DNA of 64,000 nucleotides from DATACN01 sp038215095 (lineage in GTDB: Bacteria; Actinomycetota; Thermoleophilia; Solirubrobacterales; Thermoleophilaceae). Shown here in pieces: positions 7,667 through 14,826 of the stretch. The stretch spans positions 1-64,000 of the forward strand of contig JBBQRG010000002.1 in NCBI GenBank assembly GCA_038215095.1. Direction: 5' to 3'. Numbering within the stretch: the stretch's first letter is position 1; each line of letters opens with the position of its first letter. The notes beneath the pieces were generated by a model. That model searched no databases and had not been told where the DNA came from. It saw only the letters and a program-made list of their open reading frames with translations. A program made the position numbers and the translations under genes.

Positions 7667-7933
7667 ATGGACGTGGAGCAACTGAGCTTTCCCACCGGCG
7701 ACGTGCTGGTGCTGCCGGCCGGGACGGGCCACAAGCGGGTCGGCTCGAGCGACGACTTCCTCGTGGTGGGCGCGTACCCGCGCGGCCAGGAGGACTACGA
7801 CCTGCTGCGCGGCGACCCGGCGGAGCTCGAGGAGGCCGTGGCGAACATCGAGCGCGTGGAGCTGCCGGCCACGGATCCGGTCGGCGGCGAGATCGGCCCG
7901 CTCGTGGAGCTGTGGGGCGTGCGCGAGCTGTAG
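7667..7933 (+). pseudogene. C-terminal half of a cupin (YjlB-like), N terminus missing
   Basis: 88 residues that match only the second half of the cupin family represented by Bacillus YjlB (about 160 residues): GDVLVLPAGTGHKRVGSS, then FLVVGAYPRGQEDYDLLRGDP and the ending VELPATDPVGGEIGPLVELW. The first half of the barrel, with the metal-binding His pair, is absent; upstream lies the padR promoter region. The ATG at 7667 has a weak GGGAAAG sequence before it, so a short protein could still be made. I judge it a remnant left by a deletion. Confidence 0.6.
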
Positions 7934-7944
7934 CCCGCCCGGCG

Positions 7945-8994
7945 CTACTCGATCGCCGGGAGGACCTGCTCGCCCACCAGCCGGACCTGCTCGACCAGAT
8001 CGGGGAGCCCCTCCAGCCGGGCGCCCGCCCACGCCTGGAGCGTGAAGGGGTCGGTGAAGGAGACGAGCGCGTGGTTCAGCCCCGCGGGTGCATACGTCTC
8101 ATCGAGCCAGCGCACCCAGTCCTCGGGCGTTCCGGCGACCATGATCCGATTGGCGATCTCGTCCGGGGTCGCCTGGAGTGCCCCCCGAACGTCGCCGGCG
8201 GCGAAGGCGTCGTTGATCGGCTTGACCTCCTGCGGGTCGATCCCGTGGCGCTCGAGAAGGGCGGGCGGCATCGAGGGGATGTAGAACGCGGCCAGGATGC
8301 GGCCGGCACGCCGGGCGACATCGCCATCGGGCGCGATCGCGCCGAGCAGGCAGTCGCCGAGGTCGAGCTCGCTCGCGTCCCTCCCCGCGCGAGCCGCCCC
8401 CAGGCGGAAATGCTCGACCGCGTAGCCGAGGGCCTCCTGCGAGTAGGCGCAGGCGGTGTGGAGCCCGTCGGCGATCTCGCCGGCGAGCTCCATCGACTTC
8501 GGACCGCCCATCGCCCCGATCTTCAAGGGCAGGCGCGCCTGCACCGGTCGCGCCGCGGTGGTCACGCCGGTATACCGGTAGAAGTCCCCCTCGAAGTCGA
8601 TCGCCCCCTCGTCGAGGATGGTCCGCATCACCCGGTGGGCTTCGCGGAGCCGGGCGATCGGGCGGGTTCCGCGCCACTCGATGCCGTACTGCTCGAGCAT
8701 CGCGATGTTGCCGATGCCGAAGACGACCTCGGCGCGGCCCTCGCTCAACTCGTCGAGGGTCGCGGCAAGCTGGGCGATGTAGGTGGGCTCGCGCATGTAG
8801 AGCGGCGCCACGCAGGGGCCGAGGCGGATGCGCCCGGTGCGCTGCGCCGCCGCCGCGAAGAGCAGCCAGGCATCCTTGTGGTAGATCTCGTCGGCGCTGT
8901 AGCAGCCGTAATAGCCGAGCTCATCGGCGAGCACGATCGCGTCGAGAAGCTCTTCGGCCGGCTGCTCGGGGAGCATTTGAAAGCTGACCCGCAT
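7945..8994 (-). CDS. LLM-class, probably F420-dependent oxidoreductase
   Basis: 349 residues, full-length luciferase-like TIM barrel. The N-terminal strand MRVSFQMLPEQP, the RIRLGPCVAPLYMREPTYIAQ segment (about 55-75), FGIGNIAMLEQYGI (about 92-105) and PLKIGAMGGPKSMELAGEIADG (about 155-176) are the conserved family parts. It resembles the F420-dependent methylenetetrahydromethanopterin-reductase-like group common in actinobacteria. The substrate is unknown. It is transcribed from its own TAGGCT box and has no obvious operon partner. Confidence 0.85.
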   Translation of the reverse strand: MRVSFQMLPEQPAEELLDAIVLADELGYYGCYSADEIYHKDAWLLFAAAAQRTGRIRLGPCVAPLYMREPTYIAQLAATLDELSEGRAEVVFGIGNIAMLEQYGIEWRGTRPIARLREAHRVMRTILDEGAIDFEGDFYRYTGVTTAARPVQARLPLKIGAMGGPKSMELAGEIADGLHTACAYSQEALGYAVEHFRLGAARAGRDASELDLGDCLLGAIAPDGDVARRAGRILAAFYIPSMPPALLERHGIDPQEVKPINDAFAAGDVRGALQATPDEIANRIMVAGTPEDWVRWLDETYAPAGLNHALVSFTDPFTLQAWAGARLEGLPDLVEQVRLVGEQVLPAIE

Positions 8995-9003
8995 GCGAGG
9001 GTC

Positions 9004-9009
9004 AGCCTA
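9004..9009 (-). promoter_or_regulatory. -10 box TAGGCT for the LLM oxidoreductase gene
   Basis: Minus-strand TAGGCT, 9 bases before the ATG at 8994; no ribosome-binding sequence between, so a leaderless start is likely. Confidence 0.45.
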
Positions 9010-9021
9010 ACGCCCGCCTCA

Positions 9022-9498
9022 TCACCTCGACGGCCGCTCGCCGTCGAAGTAGTCCACGCTGCTCGAGCGCCTCACGATCACGTTGTCCTGCTTGTCGCGC
9101 GTGTGGACGCCGATCTTGTCGCTGTCGGGATACACCGAGACGCCGGGATAGGCGACCTCGGAGAACATCAGCACCCGCACGGTCTCGCCGGTCTCGTTGC
9201 GCACGCCATGGGCACCCTCCGGGCCCCGCGGGAAGAAGGCCATGTCCCACGGCACGAGCTCCTCGCTGCCTTCGGGGTGGCGCAGTGTGGGCCGCCCTTC
9301 GAGCACGAGCAGCCACTCGTCTTCGCCGTGCTCGTAGTGGTAGGGGCAGATCGCCTGGCCTGGCTTCAACTCGTACAGGCTCGTTCCCGTGCGCTCGGCG
9401 CCCACGTCCGGCCCGAGGCGGTACATCCCGGAGCGGAAGCCCTCCGGGTCGTCGGAGTCGTAGGCAAAGGCGGGGGATTCGATGTTGACCTTGCGCAT
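9022..9498 (-). CDS. Cupin-domain protein
   Basis: 158 residues from the ATG at 9498 (MRKVNIESP). One cupin barrel: the first metal motif reads CPYHYEHGEDEWLLVLEG (about 51-68), with His-x-His-type ligands and the Glu. The second motif is PRGPEGAHGVRNETGETVRV (about 86-105), with the His ligand. Such small cupins are often sugar or small-acid binding enzymes, but no function can be assigned. A longer upstream frame exists, but the TAGCCT box 8 bases before 9498 supports this start. Confidence 0.75.
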   Translation of the reverse strand: MRKVNIESPAFAYDSDDPEGFRSGMYRLGPDVGAERTGTSLYELKPGQAICPYHYEHGEDEWLLVLEGRPTLRHPEGSEELVPWDMAFFPRGPEGAHGVRNETGETVRVLMFSEVAYPGVSVYPDSDKIGVHTRDKQDNVIVRRSSSVDYFDGERPSR

Positions 9499-9506
9499 AG
9501 GCGGCG

Positions 9507-9512
9507 AGGCTA
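9507..9512 (-). promoter_or_regulatory. -10 box TAGCCT for the cupin gene
   Basis: Minus-strand TAGCCT, 8 bases before the ATG at 9498, in the 49-bp gap shared with the divergent gene at 9548. Confidence 0.45.
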
Positions 9513-9534
9513 TCTCCCAGGGCGCGGGAGGGCG

Positions 9535-9540
9535 TAGAGT
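9535..9540 (+). promoter_or_regulatory. -10 box TAGAGT for the 9548 gene
   Basis: TAGAGT lies 7 bases before the ATG at 9548, so this divergent pair has one leaderless-type box facing each way. Confidence 0.45.
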
Positions 9541-9547
9541 CGACCTC

Positions 9548-9910
9548 ATGGAAGAGGAGACCTACATGGAAGGCCGGCGTACGCCGGGCAACGGCGACTC
9601 CGAGGTGCTTGGGATCTCCGAGACCCCGCGCCCCGGCGAGGACCTGCGCCACGCGGCGAGCACGATCGAGCCACCCTCGGTGCCCGACGGGACGTTCGTC
9701 AAGGTGGCCCCGGGCGACCACCCGCTGGCCCGCGCGTGCGAGGTGGCTGTGTACTTCCAGGACTACCACCGCTCGAGCTCCAAGCTCGGGCGCTTCGGGA
9801 AGATCGTCGGGATCGACGAGGAGGGCGGCGAATACCTCGTGATGCTTGACAACTTCGAGTGCCTGGCCGTGCCGATGCGCCGCGTGGAGTGGAGCAAGAT
9901 CGCGACGTGA
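9548..9910 (+). CDS. Hypothetical protein co-transcribed with a truncated haemoglobin
   Basis: 120 residues. The first half is acidic and probably disordered. The second half (about 50-120) looks like a small beta-rich fold with ARACEVAVYFQDYHRSSSKLGRFGKIVGIDEEGGEYLVMLDNFECLAVPMRRVEW. I do not recognise a family. The stop overlaps the GTG start of the haemoglobin gene (GTGA), so the two proteins are made together and may work together. Confidence 0.7.
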   Translation: MEEETYMEGRRTPGNGDSEVLGISETPRPGEDLRHAASTIEPPSVPDGTFVKVAPGDHPLARACEVAVYFQDYHRSSSKLGRFGKIVGIDEEGGEYLVMLDNFECLAVPMRRVEWSKIAT

Positions 9911-10386
9911 GGCCCGCCGGCACGACGCCGACGCTGTTCGATTGGGCCGGCGGCGAGGAGGCTTTCTGGCGCCTCACGGAGGCCTTCTACATGCAGGTGA
10001 AAGCTGACGACATTCTGGGGCCGGTCTTCGCGCATATGCCCGAGGACCACCCGCAGCACGTCGCCACTTGGCTGGAGGAGGTATTCGGAGGGCCCGCCCG
10101 CTACACCGAGGAGCATGGCGGCTACCCGCACATGCTTGCCAGGCACCTCGGAATGGGCATCACCGAGGAGCAGCGCTTCCGCTGGGTCCAGCTCATCGCC
10201 CAGGCGGCCGACGAGGCCGGCCTACCGTCGGATCCCGAGTTCCGTTCTGCCTTCCTGGCGTATGTCGAGTGGGGAACGCGGCTGGCGATGGCCAATTCCC
10301 AACCCGATGCTGAACCGCCTCCGCGAGCGCCGGTGCCACGCTGGGGCTGGGGCGAGGCGCCCCCCTACATCCCCTCCGCTGGTTGA
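9907..10386 (+). CDS. Group II truncated haemoglobin
   Basis: 159 residues, GTG start overlapping the previous stop. The globin core is LFDWAGGEEAFWRLTEAFYMQVKADDILGPVFAHM (helices A-B-C/E), then PQHVATWLEEVFGGPARYTEEHGGYPHMLARHLGMGITEEQRFRWVQLI, with the proximal His region at about 75-85 and the conserved Trp (RFRWV) of the GlbO-like group. The tail is proline-rich with a Trp-Gly-Trp-Gly string. Likely roles are oxygen, NO or sulfide handling. The MBL hydrolase follows 22 bp later with its own promoter. Confidence 0.85.
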   Translation: MRPAGTTPTLFDWAGGEEAFWRLTEAFYMQVKADDILGPVFAHMPEDHPQHVATWLEEVFGGPARYTEEHGGYPHMLARHLGMGITEEQRFRWVQLIAQAADEAGLPSDPEFRSAFLAYVEWGTRLAMANSQPDAEPPPRAPVPRWGWGEAPPYIPSAG

Positions 10387-10394
10387 AGACGCGC

Positions 10395-10400
10395 TAGCGT
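10395..10400 (+). promoter_or_regulatory. -10 box TAGCGT for the MBL-fold hydrolase gene
   Basis: TAGCGT ends 8 bases before the GTG at 10409 and no Shine-Dalgarno sequence is present, which supports this start over longer upstream frames. Confidence 0.45.
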
Positions 10401-10408
10401 CCCGCTCC

Positions 10409-11158
10409 GTGATCGTCGAGCGCGCCGAGCATCCCGACTGGCTCTCCAACGCCTACCTCGTGGCGAACGAGGGCACGGGCGTGCTGGTGGACAACAACGG
10501 CGCCGCGCGCCCGCTCTACGAGAAGATCGAGGAGCAGGAGATCGAGCTGACGCACATCCTGCTGACGCACCATCACGGCGACCACGTGGTGGGGATCGCA
10601 GAGCTGAAGGAGCGCTTCGGCGTGCCGGTGCTGGCGCACGAGAAGTGCGCGGCAGAGTTGGAGGACGGCCTCGTGGACCAGACGCTCGAGGATGGCGAGA
10701 AGCTCGCCACCGGCGAGCTGCGAGTCGAGGCGCTCCTCACCGAGGGCCACGCCCCCGGCCACCTGAGCCTGCTCTTCAACGGCGGCGACTGCATCACCGC
10801 CGACGTGCTCTTCAAGGGCACCGTGGGCGGCACGCGGGCGCCGGGCGCCACCGGCTACGCCGACCTGAAGTCGTCGATCATGGACCGGCTGATGAAGCTG
10901 CCGCCCGAGACGCGCATCCACCCCGGCCATTGCGAGCCGACCACGGTGGAGTCAGAGTGGGAGTCGAACCCCTTCATCCGCATCTGGCGCGGGCTGGACG
11001 AGGAGAGCGACGACACCTGCGAGGTCGGCGACCAGGAGGCACAGCTCGTTCTGTGGGCGCCCGACTACGACGGCACGAACAAGGCCTGGGTGCGCTTCCC
11101 CGACGGCGAGGACGCCATCGTCGGGGGCTCTCAGGTCACTCGGGGCGAAGGCGCCTAG
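10409..11158 (+). CDS. Metallo-beta-lactamase-fold hydrolase (glyoxalase II-like)
   Basis: 249 residues from GTG 10409 (MIVERAEHPD). The dinuclear metal site is complete: THHHGDH (about 53-59), GHAPGHLSLL (about 114-123), the Asp of ITADVLFKGT (about 130) and HPGHCEPTT (about 170). This order fits the glyoxalase II / persulfide dioxygenase / hydroxyacylthiol hydrolase branch. A C-terminal extension of about 50 residues (LVLWAPDYDGTNKAWVRFPDG) is acidic and unusual for the family. Its TAG stop is shared, through CTAG, with the convergent DoxX gene. Confidence 0.85.
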   Translation: MIVERAEHPDWLSNAYLVANEGTGVLVDNNGAARPLYEKIEEQEIELTHILLTHHHGDHVVGIAELKERFGVPVLAHEKCAAELEDGLVDQTLEDGEKLATGELRVEALLTEGHAPGHLSLLFNGGDCITADVLFKGTVGGTRAPGATGYADLKSSIMDRLMKLPPETRIHPGHCEPTTVESEWESNPFIRIWRGLDEESDDTCEVGDQEAQLVLWAPDYDGTNKAWVRFPDGEDAIVGGSQVTRGEGA

Positions 11159-11685
11159 GCGCCAGCGGGCACGGCACTCGACTCCGACTTGGCCTCGTCG
11201 GCGATGCGGCCGCCCACCTCGATCGCCACGGTGGAGCCGAAGGCTCCGGCCGCAAGCGAGGCGACGGTCCAGGCGGGACCGGTGCACTCGATGCCGAGCA
11301 CGCTGTCGATTGACGGCTTCCCCGGGCCGCCGTCGAGCAGCGCGGCGAGCACGGCGATCAGGGCCAGGTTGTACTCGTAGCCCTGGTTCATCGCCCAGAG
11401 CCCGTTCGGGAAGTGCACCTTGCGGATGGCGGTGATCATGCTGCCGGTGAGCGCCGCGGCGCTGAGCGGCGTGAGGAAGCCGAGCGCCAGCATCGCGCCG
11501 CCGGCCGTCTCGGCCCAGGAGGCGAGCAGCGCCTGCTCGTGCGGGGGGTGCATGTCGAGCTTGTCCATCATCGCCTCGGTCCCCTCCTGCCCCGGGCCGC
11601 CGAACCAGCCGAACAGCTTCTGGGTGCCGTGGCCGAAGAACAGACCTCCGACGATCAAGCGCGCGATGAGTCGTCCCAGCTTCAT
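11155..11685 (-). CDS. DoxX-family membrane protein
   Basis: 176 residues with four hydrophobic segments. The family start MKLGRLIARLIVGGLFFGHGTQKLFGWFGGPG is clear, as is SWAETAGGAMLALGFLTPLSAAALTGSMITAI (about 56-87). DoxX proteins are small quinone-linked or redox-associated membrane proteins with uncertain roles in most bacteria. A GGAGAGGG ribosome site precedes the ATG at 11685, so this gene is leadered. Confidence 0.85.
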   Translation of the reverse strand: MKLGRLIARLIVGGLFFGHGTQKLFGWFGGPGQEGTEAMMDKLDMHPPHEQALLASWAETAGGAMLALGFLTPLSAAALTGSMITAIRKVHFPNGLWAMNQGYEYNLALIAVLAALLDGGPGKPSIDSVLGIECTGPAWTVASLAAGAFGSTVAIEVGGRIADEAKSESSAVPAGA

Positions 11686-11726
11686 GCCCTCTCCCCGATA
11701 GTTGACCGCTCATTCAAGCATGCAGG

Positions 11727-11732
11727 TACCGT
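11727..11732 (+). promoter_or_regulatory. -10 box TACCGT (with TTGACC upstream) for the first P450 gene
   Basis: TACCGT is 6 bases before the ATG at 11739. TTGACC at 11702-11707, 19 bases upstream of the box, may be the -35. Confidence 0.45.
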
Positions 11733-11738
11733 CACGGA

Positions 11739-13064
11739 ATGAGCGTCAGCGCGCTACCGCCCGGTCCGCGGCTGCCGAAGTGGATGCAGACGGCCGGCTT
11801 CCTGTTCTTCAACCGGCCCTGGGTGGACGGCTGCCGGCGCCGCTACGGCGACATCGTCACGTTCAGCAGCCTATTCGACCCGCGCTTCGTGATGGTGTTC
11901 GACCCGGAGCTGGTGAAGCAGGTATTCCGCGGCTCGCCCGAACGGCTGCGCGCCGGCGAGGCGAACGCCGTGCTCGGGCCGGTGGTGGGCGAGCGCTCGG
12001 TGCTGCTGCTGGACGGGGCCGAGCACCTGCGCCAGCGCAAGCTGCTGCTGCCGCCCTTCCACGGGCAGCGCATGCGCGCCTACGAGGAGGTCATGCGCGA
12101 CGCCGCCGACCGCGCGATCGACTCCTGGCCCGTGGAGAAGGAGTTCGCGCTGCTGCCGTGGATGCAGTCGCTGACGCTGGAGGTGATCGCTCACGCGGTG
12201 TTCGGCGTGGCCGAGGGCCCCAAGCAGGACGAGCTGACGCGGCGCATCAGGGCGATGCTGGACCCGGTCGGAAACCGGCTCGGCGTGCTGCTGCTGGCGC
12301 TCAGCAGTGGGCGCACGGGCGCCGGGCAGACCGAGCGCTTCGACCGCCAGCGCCAGCAGGTCGACGAGCTGATCTTCCGGGAGATCGCCGAGCGCCGCGA
12401 TGAGCCAGACCTCGATCAGCGCGAGGACGTGTTCTCGATGCTGCTGCTGGCTCGCGACGAGGAAGGGAACGCCATGACCGACCAGGAGCTGCGCGACGAG
12501 CTGGTCACGCTGCTGGTGGCCGGCCACGAGACCACCGCCACAGGCCTGTCATGGGCCTTCGAGCTGCTGCTTCGCAACCCGCGCGTGCTCGCGCGGGCGC
12601 GCGAGGCCGTGGCAAGCGACGACGACGAGTACATCGACGCGGTTGTCAAGGAGGCCCTGCGCATCCGGCCGGTGATCATGGGCGTGGGCCGCGTGGTGCG
12701 CGGCGAGCCGTTCGAGCTGGGCGGGCACCTGCTGCCCCCTGGCACCGAGATCAACCCGTCGATCGCCGCGATCCACCGGCGCGCCGACCGCTATCCCGAG
12801 GCGCGCGAGTTCCGGCCCGAGCGCTTCCTCGACGGCGACGCGCCGGACACCTACACCTGGCTGCCCTTCGGCGGCGGCACGCGGCGCTGCCTGGGCGCCA
12901 GCTTCGCCAGCTTCGAGATGCGCGTGGTGATCAAGCGCGTGCTGGAGCGAGCTGACCTGCGCCCGGCCCGGCGGCGGCCGGAGCGCGGGGTGCGCCGCAC
13001 GATCACCTTCACGCCGAGGCACGGCGTCAAGGTGCGGCTGGCCGGGCCTCCGCGCCCACTCTGA
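11739..13064 (+). CDS. Cytochrome P450
   Basis: 441 residues, soluble, full length. The I-helix oxygen motif AGHETTATG (about 257-265), the K-helix ExxR in KEALRIRP (about 302-309), the meander REFRPERFL and the haem loop FGGGTRRCLG (about 372-381, with the ligand Cys) are present. The N-terminal LPPGPRLPKWMQ proline hinge is like that of bacterial CYP110/CYP197-type enzymes. The substrate is unknown and no ferredoxin gene is adjacent. A second P450 with similar text lies at 14827. The 3' end overlaps the convergent membrane protein gene by 38 bp. Confidence 0.92.
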   Translation: MSVSALPPGPRLPKWMQTAGFLFFNRPWVDGCRRRYGDIVTFSSLFDPRFVMVFDPELVKQVFRGSPERLRAGEANAVLGPVVGERSVLLLDGAEHLRQRKLLLPPFHGQRMRAYEEVMRDAADRAIDSWPVEKEFALLPWMQSLTLEVIAHAVFGVAEGPKQDELTRRIRAMLDPVGNRLGVLLLALSSGRTGAGQTERFDRQRQQVDELIFREIAERRDEPDLDQREDVFSMLLLARDEEGNAMTDQELRDELVTLLVAGHETTATGLSWAFELLLRNPRVLARAREAVASDDDEYIDAVVKEALRIRPVIMGVGRVVRGEPFELGGHLLPPGTEINPSIAAIHRRADRYPEAREFRPERFLDGDAPDTYTWLPFGGGTRRCLGASFASFEMRVVIKRVLERADLRPARRRPERGVRRTITFTPRHGVKVRLAGPPRPL

Positions 13065-13689
13065 GCAGCGCCACGCTGGTGGCGACGAGCCAGATGAACA
13101 TCGTGCTCGGAACGGCCACGATCACGCCGCCCTCCAGCGAGAAGAAGCCGCTGTGGACGAAGAACGACGCGGCGATGAGCACGTGCGCGATGGCCCCCAC
13201 CACCGCGACCCACGCGGTCCACGCCGGCAGCGGCTCTGCGCCCAGCACGATCGCGGCGTAGGCGCCGAGCGCCAGCGCCGTCGGAATGCCGGACACCGCG
13301 AGCAGCCCGAAGGTGACGTCGTAGAGCTCGCGCGGGGCCGCCACCGACGGCCGGTAGGCGAACGCGAGCATGACGGCGAACCCGGCGAAGACCACGGTGC
13401 ACAGGGAGGCGGCGCCGAAGCCGAAGATCGCCGCCAGCGGCTCGGCCACGCCCGGCTGCGTTCGCAGCCAGCCCCAGAGCGCCGCGGAGAAGGCCAGGAA
13501 GGCGCCCATGCCGAGCCCGTAGGCGAACACCGACCCCGTGAAGCCGTCGCGGTTGCGGGCCACATACGCCGCGATCTCGCCGGCGCTGGAGTCCGTGCCG
13601 GGCGCCAGCCAGAGCGGCTCGATCACGGTGGCCACCGCGACCAGGCCGAAGCCCACGAGCCCCAGCACCCCGATGGCCCGCGTGGACAT
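13027..13689 (-). CDS. Hypothetical polytopic membrane protein
   Basis: 220 residues with about six membrane segments (roughly 7-27, 55-75, 85-112, 125-150, 160-180, 188-210). The loop TDSSAGEIAAYVARNRDGF between the first two segments is the only distinctive soluble part and resembles the loop of other small actinobacterial membrane proteins of unknown role. Its start has a TAGCTT box six bases upstream. It converges on and overlaps the P450 gene. Confidence 0.7.
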   Translation of the reverse strand: MSTRAIGVLGLVGFGLVAVATVIEPLWLAPGTDSSAGEIAAYVARNRDGFTGSVFAYGLGMGAFLAFSAALWGWLRTQPGVAEPLAAIFGFGAASLCTVVFAGFAVMLAFAYRPSVAAPRELYDVTFGLLAVSGIPTALALGAYAAIVLGAEPLPAWTAWVAVVGAIAHVLIAASFFVHSGFFSLEGGVIVAVPSTMFIWLVATSVALLRVGAEARPAAP

Positions 13690-13695
13690 GGCCGG

Positions 13696-13701
13696 AAGCT
13701 A
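13696..13701 (-). promoter_or_regulatory. -10 box TAGCTT for the 13689 gene
   Basis: Minus-strand TAGCTT, six bases before the ATG at 13689. Confidence 0.45.
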
Positions 13702-13761
13702 CCCGCCGCCGGGGTCGGCCGGGCGTGTCGGCGGTCACACAGCCAGGACTCGCCGAGGACC

Positions 13762-13767
13762 TACACT
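13762..13767 (+). promoter_or_regulatory. -10 box TACACT for the 13774 gene
   Basis: TACACT, six bases before the ATG at 13774, with no ribosome-binding sequence in between. Confidence 0.45.
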
Positions 13768-13773
13768 CGAACC

Positions 13774-14196
13774 ATGGGCAAGGGCCGCTTGGACATGCTC
13801 AGCGTCGCCGCGATCGCGTTCTTCGCGGCGAACGTGCTGCATACGCTCGACCACCAGCGCCAAGGCACCGAGCGGCTGACCACCGAGATCTACGTGGGCG
13901 GCTCGGTGATCTCGATACTCGCGGTCGTCACGCTGGTGATGGCCCTCCGGCGGAACCCGCAGGCGCCGCTGGTGGCGACGGTCGTGGGATTCTGGACGGG
14001 GCTCGGCGTGATCGCCAGCCACATCCTTCCCCACTGGAGCGCGTTCAGCGACCCGTATCCGGCCCTCCACGTGGACGCCCTCTCCTGGGTGATCGTCCTG
14101 CTCGAGATCGGCGCGGCCTTCGCGCTCGGCGTGGTCGGGCTCATGAAGCTGCGGCACCAGGGTCGGCCGCTAGCAGCGCCGCACCAAGTGACCTAG
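13774..14196 (+). CDS. Hypothetical membrane protein with four helices
   Basis: 140 residues. Four hydrophobic segments at about 8-22, 40-58, 67-86 and 104-124; conserved-looking polar residues lie in NVLHTLDHQRQGTERL and in ASHILPHWSAFSDPYP, which contain several His. No known family. The ATG at 13774 is set by the TACACT box. The 3' end overlaps the convergent TetR gene by 56 bp. Confidence 0.65.
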   Translation: MGKGRLDMLSVAAIAFFAANVLHTLDHQRQGTERLTTEIYVGGSVISILAVVTLVMALRRNPQAPLVATVVGFWTGLGVIASHILPHWSAFSDPYPALHVDALSWVIVLLEIGAAFALGVVGLMKLRHQGRPLAAPHQVT

Positions 14197-14776
14197 TCAG
14201 CTGCTCCGCGGTCGGGGTGTCCTCGGGATCGAGCAGCCACTGCAACACCAGACCGTCGCAAACGGCGATCAGGTAGGAGGCCACCACCCGCGGATCCGCT
14301 CCGAGCGGCTCGGCATCGTCGCCGAGGCTGGCGCGGACCATGTCGCCGACGGCGTCGCGCAGCTTGCTGTAGAGCGCGGCCATCTGGGCGCGCAGCTCTT
14401 CTGAGCGCTCGGCCTGAGCCATCGCCTCTACGAACGAGACGAGTAGGGGGCGCTGCTGTTCGAAGGAGCCGATCATCGCCTCCCACGAGCGCGCGATGCG
14501 CTCGAGCGGCGAGGCATCCGGACTCGAGAAGGCAGCCTTGCCGATGGCCTCGGTCCAGTCCTCGCAGGTGCGGGCCACGGCGGCGTTGAGCAGGCCCTCC
14601 TTCGAGCCGAAGTGGTAGCCGATCGAGGCGAGGTTCGCCCCGGACGCGGTCGCGATGTCGCGCGCGGTGGTGCGCGCGTAACCCTTCGTCTGAAGACAGA
14701 GGAGGGCGCCCTCCAGCAGTTGGTCCCGGCTGCTCGGCTGCGGCATTGGGGGGATTCTAGGCTGCCGATGGGACAT
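14141..14776 (-). CDS. TetR-family transcriptional regulator
   Basis: 211 residues from ATG 14776. The N-terminal helix-turn-helix is clear (DQLLEGALLCLQTKGYARTTARDIATASGANLASIGYHFGSKEGLLNAAV, about 19-68), followed by an all-helical ligand and dimer domain with a C-terminal TetR_C-like region (VVASYLIAVCDGLVLQWLLDP). A shorter start at 14746 is possible, but a TACAAT box 8 bases before 14776 fits the leaderless pattern here. It is divergent from the second P450 gene, which it probably represses through the palindrome at 14775-14792. Confidence 0.88.
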   Translation of the reverse strand: MSHRQPRIPPMPQPSSRDQLLEGALLCLQTKGYARTTARDIATASGANLASIGYHFGSKEGLLNAAVARTCEDWTEAIGKAAFSSPDASPLERIARSWEAMIGSFEQQRPLLVSFVEAMAQAERSEELRAQMAALYSKLRDAVGDMVRASLGDDAEPLGADPRVVASYLIAVCDGLVLQWLLDPEDTPTAEQLTRSLGAALLAADPGAAAS

Positions 14777-14792
14777 ACGTACGTATTGTACG
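14775..14792. promoter_or_regulatory. TetR operator candidate overlapping the tetR -10 box
   Basis: ATACGTACGTAT (14775-14786) is a perfect 12-bp palindrome, and CGTAC-N5-GTACG (14778-14792) forms a second dyad. The tetR -10 hexamer TACAAT (minus strand, 14785-14790) lies inside, and tetR would start at 14776. Binding here would shut off tetR and affect the P450 promoter at about 14797 onwards. Confidence 0.6.
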
Positions 14793-14826
14793 TTTGTATA
14801 GCTTGGCCTCAGGGTAGTGACCGGCC

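Noticed and set aside
11155..11158. CTAG shared as the stop codon of two convergent genes as a regulatory device
   Set aside because: It is a neat coincidence (TAG on both strands) and shows tight packing, but nothing suggests a function.
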